DNA of 7,228 nt. It comes from a bacterium BMS3Bbin07. Its GTDB lineage: Bacteria > Nitrospirota > Thermodesulfovibrionia > Thermodesulfovibrionales > JdFR-85. This document shows positions 1-5,468 of the stretch, in pieces; the stretch's first letter is position 1, and each line of letters opens with the position of its first letter. A program made the translations under genes and the position numbers. The stretch covers positions 1 to 7,228 of the forward strand of contig BDTQ01000207.1 of assembly GCA_002898135.1 (NCBI GenBank), read 5' to 3'. Below the pieces are notes generated by a model that did no database searches, was not told where the DNA came from, and saw only the letters and a program-made list of their open reading frames with translations.

Positions 1-66
1 TTAGCACACCAATGTCAATTTTCCGTCAACATCCCTCTAACAATCCAAGTCATTTTCTTGACAAAA

Positions 67-94
67 CCCCTGTATCACCTTGATTTATAAGGGG
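67..94. terminator. Weak hairpin, possible terminator of an upstream transcript
   Basis: CCCCT at 67-71 pairs with AGGGG at 90-94. Inside it, either ATCA/TGAT (74-77 with 81-84) or TAT/ATA (73-75 with 87-89) can pair, and ATTTT follows at 95-99. The outer stem is only five base pairs with an internal bulge, and the T-run is short, so this is a marginal intrinsic terminator. It would fit a boundary between an upstream gene and the fliL-led operon, but chance pairing is quite possible. Confidence 0.2.
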
Positions 95-104
95 ATTTTA
101 AAAA

Positions 105-120
105 GGCATGTTCCTTGAAT
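105..120 (+). promoter_or_regulatory. Candidate sigma-54 (RpoN) promoter for the fliL operon
   Basis: The sequence AGGCATG-TTCC-TTGAA matches the RpoN layout (TGGCAC, five bases, TTGCA) at the -24 GG (106-107), the spacing and the TTG. The normally invariant -12 C is replaced by A at 119, and this weakens the call. A start site ~11-12 bases downstream would give a leader of about 80 nt before fliL. RpoN control of flagellar genes is well established in many Gram-negative lineages. The assignment is inference from one imperfect motif. Confidence 0.25.
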
Positions 121-194
121 ACTTGAGCAACTAATGATTATTGCTATAGTCACCGGGCAAAGGTCAAATAAGTTAACTACCAATGCCCCATCCG

Positions 195-203
195 AAAAGG
201 AGG
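195..203 (+). promoter_or_regulatory. Ribosome binding site of fliL
   Basis: AAAAGGAGG is a near-perfect Shine-Dalgarno sequence ending five bases before the ATG at 209. Another ATG at 205 lies in a different frame, only one base after the motif, and opens an implausible peptide. The spacing supports 209 as the real start. Confidence 0.85.
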
Positions 204-208
204 CATGA

Positions 209-709
209 ATGGCAGAAGAAAAAGAGGAGAGACAGGAAGAGGAATCCGGAGAAAAAAAGCCGGAGAAAAAGGGCAAATTAAAGCTGATTGTAATAGCCGT
301 TGTAGCCATTGTTTTGCTTGGTGGCGGCGGTTTTTTTGCCTATTCAAAGTTCCTGGTCAAGAAGACCGAAACAAAGGCAGTGCCGATAAAAGGAGATACA
401 CTTAACGAAGAACAGCCTGCGCTCTTCCCACTTTCACCTTTTGTTGTCAACCTCGCCGACCGGGGAAGGTTTCTGAAGGTCACACTAAAACTCGAGATGA
501 CAGACATAAAATATGAGGAACTCATAAAGGAAAGAACACCACATCTGCGGGACACTGTCATTACCCTCCTGAGCAGCAAGACAGCAGAATCCATATCCAC
601 GCCTGAAGGCAAGTTCCAGCTCAAGGACGAGCTCCTGATGAGGGCAAATGCTGCGGTTGGCAGGGACGTCTTTAAAAATATCTATTTTACCGACTTTGTG
701 ATGCAATGA
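209..709 (+). CDS. fliL: Flagellar basal body-associated protein FliL
   Basis: FliL is a single-pass inner-membrane protein that sits around the stator units near the MS ring and supports torque or stator stability, to a degree that varies between species. The 166-residue product has a highly charged Glu/Lys-rich cytoplasmic N-terminus (1-25), one membrane segment at about 26-45 that includes a GGGG run, and a periplasmic domain. The periplasmic part carries the family-like stretch VVNLADRGRFLKVTLKLEM (about 79-97) and the typical ending IYFTDFVMQ. Length is normal for the family (about 150-180). A strong Shine-Dalgarno sequence at 195-203 fixes the start. Its TGA overlaps the fliM ATG by four bases, so the two are probably translated in a coupled way. 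It is the first gene of the visible operon. The family call is secure; its exact role in this organism is inferred. Confidence 0.95.
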   Translation: MAEEKEERQEEESGEKKPEKKGKLKLIVIAVVAIVLLGGGGFFAYSKFLVKKTETKAVPIKGDTLNEEQPALFPLSPFVVNLADRGRFLKVTLKLEMTDIKYEELIKERTPHLRDTVITLLSSKTAESISTPEGKFQLKDELLMRANAAVGRDVFKNIYFTDFVMQ

Positions 710-1692
710 GTGATATACTCTCCCAGGATGAAGTTGACGCCCTGCTAAAGGGCGTAAAGGAAGGCAAGGTTGAAACCAGGCCACAGGATCCCCCCGGCGG
801 GATTCGCACTTATGACCTGACAAGCCAGGAAAGGATTATCCGTGGGAGGATGCCGGGACTTGAGATGGTCAACGAAAGGTTTGCAGGACTTTTCAGGGTC
901 TCCCTCTCAAACTTCCTCAGTAAATTCATAGACGTAACAGTCCAGGGCGTATCCATCATAAAGTTTGAGGAATTTATGAAGATAATTTCTCTGCCTTCAA
1001 GCATAAACATCTTCAAAATCCGTCCACTCAAGGGCCACGCCCTAATGGTCCTTGAAGCACCTCTTATCTTTGCCCTGGTAGAATATTTTTTCGGTGGCAA
1101 TAGTGCAAGTCCTGTAAAAACAGATGGACGGAGTTTTACCCCTGTTGAGCAGCGACTCATTAATAAAGTATTGGCTATAGCGCTTGGCGATCTTCAAAAC
1201 GCTTTGGCTGAGCTTGTCGAGGTAAAGACAGAATTTGCAGGCTCTGAAACAAACCCTCAATTCGTGACCATAATACCTCAAAACGAGACACTCATCAAGG
1301 TGGAATTTCACGTGGAGATGGAACACCTGACAGGAAAGATATACCTCGGAATTCCCTACTCACTTGTTGAACCGATCAAGAAAAAACTTTATTCCGGAAT
1401 TACCGCCAATACTATAGACGTGGATAAAGGCTGGATTAAAAGATTAGTCGAATCACTCAACGAATCCTTCGTGAATATAACTGTTGAACTTGACAGGGCG
1501 GAGTTAAAACTCGAGGATGTTTTGAACCTGCAGACAGGCGATATAATAACCCTCGGCAAGTCGGTTGCTGATGAACTGGTCGTCAAGGTTGAAGGGGTGC
1601 CAAAGTTTTACTGTACCCCGGGACATCACAGGGGAAGCCAGGCAGTCAAGATTACAAGGGCAATTGAAATGAATTATGAAAGGAGCAACTAA
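706..1692 (+). CDS. fliM: Flagellar motor switch protein FliM
   Basis: FliM is a C-ring component at the cytoplasmic base of the motor. It binds FliG, FliN and phosphorylated CheY, and so converts the chemotaxis signal into a change of rotation. The 328 residues fit the usual length (~330). Residues 5-16 (LSQDEVDALLKG) are the canonical CheY-P-binding peptide, followed by a short linker to about 37. A CheC-like middle domain spans about 45-230, with FFGGNS at 128-133 and FTPVEQRLIN at 144-153. The C-terminal SpoA (FliN-like) domain covers roughly 245-325. The FliG-binding loop usually reads GGxG; here the fourth position is Ser. No Shine-Dalgarno sequence is visible before the ATG, but it overlaps the fliL stop (ATGA at 706-709), so translation probably depends on fliL. 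The CheY motif implies a working chemotaxis pathway elsewhere in the genome. Confidence 0.98.
   Translation: MSDILSQDEVDALLKGVKEGKVETRPQDPPGGIRTYDLTSQERIIRGRMPGLEMVNERFAGLFRVSLSNFLSKFIDVTVQGVSIIKFEEFMKIISLPSSINIFKIRPLKGHALMVLEAPLIFALVEYFFGGNSASPVKTDGRSFTPVEQRLINKVLAIALGDLQNALAELVEVKTEFAGSETNPQFVTIIPQNETLIKVEFHVEMEHLTGKIYLGIPYSLVEPIKKKLYSGITANTIDVDKGWIKRLVESLNESFVNITVELDRAELKLEDVLNLQTGDIITLGKSVADELVVKVEGVPKFYCTPGHHRGSQAVKITRAIEMNYERSN
1678..1685 (+). promoter_or_regulatory. Ribosome binding site of fliN (decides its start)
   Basis: GAAAGGAG ends eight bases before the ATG at 1694. An earlier in-frame ATG at 1676 overlaps this motif and has no Shine-Dalgarno sequence of its own, so 1694 is preferred. 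Confidence 0.75.
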
Positions 1693-1693
1693 A

Positions 1694-2053
1694 ATGGATG
1701 AAAAGACAACCGAGACTCAACAACCCGGCAGTAAGGAACCGGAAGAGGCAAAATTCGACGAACTGAAGACAGATGAGAACAGGGATAAGACCGAAAGGGA
1801 TATAAGCTTTCTGCTTGATGTACCACTTGAGATAACCGTCGAACTCGGAAAAACGAAGATGCTCATTCAGGAATTGGTTCAACTCGGTCAGGGCTCAGTT
1901 ATCGAGCTTGAAAAACTTGCAGGAGAACCGATGGAGATACTTGTCAACAACAAACTGATTGCAAGGGGTGAGGTGGTTGTGGTTAATGAAAAATTCGGAG
2001 TAAGGCTTACAGACACCATAAGTCCGATGGAAAGGATCAGACAATTGAAATGA
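1694..2053 (+). CDS. fliN: Flagellar motor switch protein FliN
   Basis: FliN is the lowest part of the C-ring. It forms ring-shaped assemblies with the FliM C-terminus, contributes to switching, and is the docking site for the export ATPase regulator FliH. With the start at 1694 the protein has 119 residues. Positions 1-36 are a charged, Glu/Lys/Thr-rich and probably disordered tail. Positions 37-119 are a complete SpoA domain: LLDVPLEITVELG at 40-52, LGQGSVIELEKLAGEPMEI at 64-82, ARGEVVVVNEKFGVRLTD at 90-107. An in-frame ATG at 1676 would add six residues and overlap fliM by 17 nt, but the Shine-Dalgarno sequence at 1678-1685 favours 1694, one base after the fliM stop. Its TGA overlaps the fliO ATG. 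The length is close to that of enteric FliN (~137), with a shorter N-terminal tail. Confidence 0.96.
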   Translation: MDEKTTETQQPGSKEPEEAKFDELKTDENRDKTERDISFLLDVPLEITVELGKTKMLIQELVQLGQGSVIELEKLAGEPMEILVNNKLIARGEVVVVNEKFGVRLTDTISPMERIRQLK

Positions 2054-2367
2054 TGGAAGAAACTCTTAAAATAGCACTTTCACTTGCATTCATTGTCGGC
2101 CTCATACTGGTTGTGGCAAGGGTTATGAAAAAGAGAGCGGGCACAGGATCGGAAATTCTCAAAACCCTCGGATACCTGAACCTTGGCCCCAGAAAGGGGA
2201 TAGCAATAATCAAGGCAGGTGAAGAGATACTCCTTGTCGGGATTACAACCAATGACCTGAAACTCCTGAAGACAATCCCGGAAAGTGCCCTTGAAAACGA
2301 ACTCAAAACACTCAAGGACAATATACAGCAGATAAAAAGTTTCAAGGAACTGCTTGTCAGAAAATGA
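2050..2367 (+). CDS. fliO: Flagellar biosynthesis protein FliO
   Basis: FliO is a small membrane protein that helps assemble or stabilise the FliP ring during construction of the export gate, and is not itself a lasting part of the gate. The 105-residue product has a short N-terminus, one membrane segment at about 6-25, a basic patch just inside (RVMKKR, 24-29), and a small cytoplasmic domain. That domain contains the family-like stretch LKTLGYLNLGPRKGIAII (about 38-54) followed by EEILLVGIT (58-66). The C-terminal 80-105 part is charged and probably helical. The ATG overlaps the fliN stop (ATGA at 2050-2053). A second in-frame ATG at 2053 is equally possible, and the nearest purine-rich motif (AAAGGA, 2031-2036) is too far away to choose between them. 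The family is weakly conserved, but position between fliN and fliP makes the call firm. Confidence 0.92.
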   Translation: MMEETLKIALSLAFIVGLILVVARVMKKRAGTGSEILKTLGYLNLGPRKGIAIIKAGEEILLVGITTNDLKLLKTIPESALENELKTLKDNIQQIKSFKELLVRK

Positions 2368-3218
2368 AACATTTAACAAATTATATAAGCAAACATAAAA
2401 ACATATCACTGCTTCCTAATCCGGAGATTAAGATGACCTGCGCAGTTAAACTGCCTGGATTGTCTGACTTAACAAAAGTCAGGAAATTTTTTCAGAAAAA
2501 GGATATAAGGATTGCAGCTTCCACTTTCTGCTTTGTAATCATATCCACAACTGTATTTCCTGCAACCGCTAACGCCTTTGACCTCAGAGAGATTGATAAC
2601 CCCATGATGAATCTCTTTATCGTTCTAAGCCTCCTTTCATTCATTCCGGCAGTACTGGTGATGTTTACGTCCTTCACAAGGATAGTGGTGGTTCTTTCCT
2701 TCCTCAGGCATGCAATAGGAGGCCAGCAGATACCACCAAATCCCGTCATCATAGGTCTTTCCCTCTTCCTTACACTCTTTGTCATGTCACCTGTTGTAGA
2801 GAAAATTCAGGCAGATGCCATAACCCCATATGTTCAGGAAGAGATAACATTTGTTGGCGCCCTCCAAAAGGCGGAACCCACAATCAAAGGGTTCATGCTG
2901 AAGCAGACGAGAGAAAAAGACCTTGGGCTGTTTATGGACATTGCCGGCATAAAAAAGGCTGAGAAACCGGAAGACCTGTCTCTGAGGATTGTCATTCCCG
3001 CATTTGCAATCAGCGAACTGAGGACCGCTTTTGAGATAGGCTTTCTGATTTATCTGCCCTTCCTGGTTATAGACATGGTAGTTGCAAGCGTACTGCTTTC
3101 GCTGGGGATGATGATGTTGCCGCCTGTAATCATATCTCTGCCGTTCAAGCTACTCCTCTTTGTACTTGTTGACGGTTGGAATCTCTTGATAGGCTCACTC
3201 GTAAGGAGTTTCCAATGA
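2364..3218 (+). CDS. fliP: Flagellar type III export gate protein FliP
   Basis: FliP forms the pentameric core of the export gate with FliQ and FliR. The 284-residue frame contains a cleavable-looking signal sequence: a hydrophobic stretch at about 49-66 followed by ATANA at 67-71, with likely cleavage before Phe72. The mature part follows, with RIVVVLSFLRHAIGGQQIPP at 106-125, LFLTLFVMSP at 134-143, ISELRTAFEIGFLIYLPF at 216-233, and the methionine gasket LGMMMLPP at 247-254 that seals the closed channel. Enteric FliP precursors have about 245 residues with a ~21-residue signal, so the ~48 residues before the hydrophobic core are unusually long. The ATG at 2364 overlaps the fliO stop but has no nearby Shine-Dalgarno sequence. 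An internal ATG at 2433 (Met24) has GGAG six bases upstream and would give 261 residues. Function is certain; the start is not. Confidence 0.97.
   Translation: MKHLTNYISKHKNISLLPNPEIKMTCAVKLPGLSDLTKVRKFFQKKDIRIAASTFCFVIISTTVFPATANAFDLREIDNPMMNLFIVLSLLSFIPAVLVMFTSFTRIVVVLSFLRHAIGGQQIPPNPVIIGLSLFLTLFVMSPVVEKIQADAITPYVQEEITFVGALQKAEPTIKGFMLKQTREKDLGLFMDIAGIKKAEKPEDLSLRIVIPAFAISELRTAFEIGFLIYLPFLVIDMVVASVLLSLGMMMLPPVIISLPFKLLLFVLVDGWNLLIGSLVRSFQ
2423..2426 (+). promoter_or_regulatory. Possible internal ribosome binding site for a shorter FliP
   Basis: GGAG lies six bases before the in-frame ATG at 2433 (Met24 of the longest fliP frame). It is short, but better placed than anything upstream of the ATG at 2364, where AAGGA ends about 15 bases away. 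If used, the fliO-fliP gap becomes 65 nt and the two genes no longer overlap. Confidence 0.4.
3203..3208 (+). promoter_or_regulatory. Ribosome binding site of fliQ (decides its start)
   Basis: AAGGAG, within the last codons of fliP, ends six bases before the ATG at 3215. It rules against the longer frame opening at 3176, which would overlap fliP by 43 nt and add 13 residues foreign to the family. Confidence 0.85.
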
Positions 3219-3484
3219 CTATAGACATGGTGAGGGATATCTCCGGGGAGGTAATTAAAACAGTCCTTATCGTTTCAGGACCTGCACTGCTTGTAAGCCT
3301 GCTCGTAGGCCTTCTAATCAGTTTTTTCCAGGCAATTACACAGATTCAGGAATTCACCCTGACCTTTGTACCCAAAATACTGGCAGTCTTTCTGTGTCTC
3401 TTTATTCTTCTTCCCTGGACTGCTCAGGTACTGGTGGATTTCACCCGCCGGTTGATAATTAACATACCAATGTATATCAAGTAA
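3215..3484 (+). CDS. fliQ: Flagellar type III export gate protein FliQ
   Basis: FliQ is a small two-helix hairpin protein; several copies wrap the FliP-FliR core of the export gate and help shape its closed helical form. The product has 89 residues, the same as enteric FliQ. Its two membrane segments lie at about 14-36 and 50-72. The loop between them carries the conserved signature, here ISFFQAITQIQEFTLTF at about 34-50 followed by PKILAVF. The start at 3215 is set by the Shine-Dalgarno sequence at 3203-3208, the ATGA overlap with the fliP stop, and the family length. An upstream in-frame ATG at 3176 would be spurious. The TAA is followed by a 19-nt gap that carries the fliR ribosome binding site. 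Confidence 0.97.
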   Translation: MTIDMVRDISGEVIKTVLIVSGPALLVSLLVGLLISFFQAITQIQEFTLTFVPKILAVFLCLFILLPWTAQVLVDFTRRLIINIPMYIK

Positions 3485-3492
3485 CCGATTAC

Positions 3493-3498
3493 AAGGAG
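3493..3498 (+). promoter_or_regulatory. Ribosome binding site of fliR
   Basis: AAGGAG ends five bases before the fliR ATG at 3504, in one of the two true intergenic spacers of the operon (3485-3503). Confidence 0.85.
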
Positions 3499-3503
3499 AT
3501 TTC

Positions 3504-4349
3504 ATGAAAGGCACCGAGATACTGACTAACGATATAACGACCTTCCTCCTTGTCCTTCTGAGACTGGGGATAGTGATGACCTTCCTGCCTTTTTTCGGCA
3601 GCAAGAATCTGCCCCCCCATTTCAAGATCGGCCTTATCATCGCTTTATCGCTACTTCTGACCCCTATAGTGCAGACCATCATTCAACCCGGAGAAAGTTT
3701 ACAACCTTCCATAGGGCTCCTTACAGGAGACGAAGCAGACATGAAAAATCAAAAGAATCTCTGGGCTGAGGCAGACATTCCCCTCATGGTGATAAAGGAA
3801 ACCATCTTCTCCTTTGTCCTCGCCCTGACCGTCAGATTCATCTTTTACGCTGTTGATACTGCAGGACAGATTATTGCCACTACAATGGGGCTCTCCATGG
3901 CAACTGTCTTTAATCCGGAGATCGGTCAGTCAACAGAAATTGCCAGGCTCTACGGCATCGTGGCCTTTCTGCTCTTCTTAAGTCTTGATGCCCATCACTA
4001 CTTTATTTATGCCTTTATAGAGAGCTTTAAACATGTAGCAGTTGGAGGGGCAGACATAAAGTCCATGGTAAGTGCAGGGATAGCCCTCAGCAGCAGGATA
4101 TTCACACTGGCAATTAAACTTTCAGCACCTGTCATAACCGTGGTGATGATCACCAACATACTGCTTGGCCTGCTCTCCAAGGTTATACCTCAGTTCAATA
4201 TATTCTTTGTTGGATATCCCATATATATCACTATGGGATATATTGTAATGCTCCTTGGCTTACCGATCATGCTCTATCTTCTCAGCGGTTATTTCATTGG
4301 CATAAAGGGTGATCTCACCGCTATAATCCTTTCCGGAGGAACCAGATAA
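3504..4349 (+). CDS. fliR: Flagellar type III export gate protein FliR
   Basis: FliR is the single-copy export gate subunit that completes the FliP ring and, like a fusion of FliP-like and FliQ-like folds, closes the channel. The 281-residue product is strongly hydrophobic. Family features are LRLGIVMTFLPFFGSKNLP at 19-37, GQIIATTMGL at 121-130, the run FNPEIGQST at 136-144, LDAHHYFI at 161-168, and the C-terminal block GLLSKVIPQFNIFFVGYPI at 222-240. Enteric FliR has about 260 residues. The extra length lies mainly in a hydrophilic stretch at about 62-92, between the second and third hydrophobic segments. The start follows a good Shine-Dalgarno sequence. The TAA at 4347-4349 directly abuts the flhB ATG, and the flhB ribosome binding site (GGAGGA, 4335-4340) lies inside the fliR end. 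Confidence 0.97.
   Translation: MKGTEILTNDITTFLLVLLRLGIVMTFLPFFGSKNLPPHFKIGLIIALSLLLTPIVQTIIQPGESLQPSIGLLTGDEADMKNQKNLWAEADIPLMVIKETIFSFVLALTVRFIFYAVDTAGQIIATTMGLSMATVFNPEIGQSTEIARLYGIVAFLLFLSLDAHHYFIYAFIESFKHVAVGGADIKSMVSAGIALSSRIFTLAIKLSAPVITVVMITNILLGLLSKVIPQFNIFFVGYPIYITMGYIVMLLGLPIMLYLLSGYFIGIKGDLTAIILSGGTR
4214..4241. repeat. Perfect 10-bp inverted repeat inside fliR
   Basis: ATATCCCATA at 4214-4223 is the exact reverse complement of TATGGGATAT at 4232-4241, separated by eight bases. The arms encode the conserved FVGYPIYITMGYI region of FliR. A hairpin could form in the mRNA, but the arms are AT-rich and the repeat may simply follow from the GY-containing codons. Confidence 0.6.
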
Positions 4350-5387
4350 ATGGCTGATGACCAGGAAAAAACAGAACAGGCTACGCCGCAAAAACGGCAG
4401 AAGGGCAGGGAAGAAGGCCGTGTTGCCCGTAGCAGGGAATTCAGTTCGATGCTCTCAATGGGAGGGGTTGTCCTCATCATGATTTTTATGGGACATTCCA
4501 CCATACAGAATATTATGGCCATTACGAGAGAGGGGCTTACCCTGCCACACCTTAAGGGTCCCCTGGATGTAATGAAGGATTTATCTCTCAAAGGCGTCCT
4601 GGTACTGCTGCCTTTTATGGCAATAGCCGTTCTGATGGCAATAGCCGGCAATACCATCCAGGGTGGATTTGTCCTCAAACCCCTAAAGTTGGAAGTGGAG
4701 AAGATAAACCCGATAGAGGGAATAAAGAGGATGTTCTCAAGACACGCTGCAATGGAATTCCTGAAGGGGCTTGTCAAGTTTATTACAGGTGCATTGTTAC
4801 TCTACTTCATACTCAGAAAAAGCATGCCCCTGATCCTGGATATGATGGCTATGGATGTACAGACTCTTTCTGTAACCATGTCAGGAATGCTCATCTATAC
4901 AATAAAAATCGGCTTTATCTGCTTCTTCGTCATATCCATACTTGATTATATCAACGAGAGATGGAAACATGAGCGCTCACTCAGAATGAGCAAGGAAGAA
5001 GTGAAAGAGGAGTATAAATCAACAGAAGGTGACCCGCATATAAAGGCACGGATAAGGTCCATACAGAAAGAAATGGCAAGAAAGAGGATGATGCAGGAGG
5101 TACCGAAGGCTACTGTAATAATAACAAACCCGACTCATTTAGCTGTTGCCCTGAAGTATGAACGGGCTGCCATGGGAGCACCGAAGGTCATTGCCAAAGG
5201 TGCAGGTTTCATGGCGGAAAGGATCAAGGATATCGCCGGCAAATCCGGCATTCCCATTGTGGAGGACAAACCCATAGCTCAGGCCCTCTTCAAGCTGGAC
5301 GTGGATACGGAAATACCCGAGATATTATACAGGGCGGTCGCCAGGATACTCTCCTACATTTATAAACTCAGGGGAGCGGTAGCATAA
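4350..5387 (+). CDS. flhB: Flagellar export switch protein FlhB
   Basis: FlhB sits on the FliPQR gate and switches export from rod/hook proteins to filament proteins. The 345 residues begin with the family N-terminus EKTEQATPQKRQKGREEGRV (6-25), followed by a four-helix membrane region (about 33-200) with hydrophobic stretches near 36-50, 82-100, 139-157 and 180-198, and the conserved link LKPLKLEVEKINPIEGIKR (109-127). The cytoplasmic part opens with WKHERSLRMSKEEVKEEY (205-222) and EGDPHIKARIR (226-236). The autocleavage motif NPTH is at 260-263 (bases 5127-5138), so cleavage falls between Asn260 and Pro261 and leaves an 85-residue C-terminal fragment. VEDKPIAQALF (304-314) matches the family. 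It lacks the long tail of enteric FlhB (382). GGAGGA at 4335-4340 is its ribosome binding site. It ends in TAA, 81 nt before flhA. Confidence 0.98.
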   Translation: MADDQEKTEQATPQKRQKGREEGRVARSREFSSMLSMGGVVLIMIFMGHSTIQNIMAITREGLTLPHLKGPLDVMKDLSLKGVLVLLPFMAIAVLMAIAGNTIQGGFVLKPLKLEVEKINPIEGIKRMFSRHAAMEFLKGLVKFITGALLLYFILRKSMPLILDMMAMDVQTLSVTMSGMLIYTIKIGFICFFVISILDYINERWKHERSLRMSKEEVKEEYKSTEGDPHIKARIRSIQKEMARKRMMQEVPKATVIITNPTHLAVALKYERAAMGAPKVIAKGAGFMAERIKDIAGKSGIPIVEDKPIAQALFKLDVDTEIPEILYRAVARILSYIYKLRGAVA

Positions 5388-5468
5388 AATGTCACCGGTA
5401 AGAAATTCGGTATTCTCAGGCAATCAATGCAGCATGGAAACCCAAACCGGAAACCCGGAGGAAAATGG
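5388..5468 (+). other. flhB-flhA spacer with direct repeat and in-frame open stretch
   Basis: At 81 nt this is by far the longest gap in the operon. It is in the same frame as both flhB and flhA and contains no further stop, so the single TAA at 5385-5387 is all that separates the two frames. The 8-bp direct repeat GGAAACCC occurs at 5436-5443 and 5449-5456, just before the flhA ribosome binding site. An ATG at 5389 in another frame opens a 30-codon ORF ending at 5481, 13 nt into flhA; its upstream GGGGAG is 12 bases away and the peptide is unrecognisable. No hairpin or terminator is evident. Confidence 0.6.
5457..5462 (+). promoter_or_regulatory. Ribosome binding site of flhA (decides its start)
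   Basis: GGAGGA ends six bases before the ATG at 5469. This favours 5469 over the in-frame ATG at 5427, which has no good Shine-Dalgarno sequence. The ATG at 5465 is in another frame and soon meets a stop. Confidence 0.85.

Larger units (their letters stand above)
1..208. other. Upstream region without a supported gene
   Basis: No reading frame here has both a credible start and protein-like content. Frame 1 is open from the window edge to a TAA at 88-90, but the peptide (~29 residues) resembles nothing I recognise, and the other two forward frames stop early. The stretch is AT-rich compared with the genes that follow and ends in the strong fliL ribosome binding site. It most likely holds the operon's promoter and leader, and perhaps the end of an upstream transcript. 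A weak hairpin (67-94) and a sigma-54-like motif (105-120) are listed separately. Confidence 0.6.

Noticed and set aside
58..89. Sigma-70 promoter built on a perfect TTGACA at 58-63
   Set aside because: At the usual 17-nt spacing the -10 position reads TGATTT, a poor match; better AT-rich hexamers (TTTATA at 84-89) need a 20-nt spacer. The -35 match alone is not enough in AT-rich sequence.
1..90. Tail of an upstream gene in frame 1
   Set aside because: The frame is open for 29 codons to a TAA at 88-90, but the peptide shows no recognisable ending and such an open run is common by chance.
3176..3214. Longer FliQ starting at 3176
   Set aside because: It would overlap fliP by 43 nt and add 13 residues outside the family; the Shine-Dalgarno sequence and the 89-residue family length point to 3215.
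4289..4777. Long reverse-strand open frame (162 codons) across fliR/flhB
   Set aside because: It lies wholly opposite well-conserved fliR and flhB coding sequence, has no family resemblance and no plausible ribosome binding context; it is a shadow of the forward genes.
5236..5250. GCCGG/CCGGC hairpin within flhB as a terminator or attenuator
   Set aside because: Only a five-base-pair stem with no T-run, in conserved coding sequence; most likely a codon coincidence.
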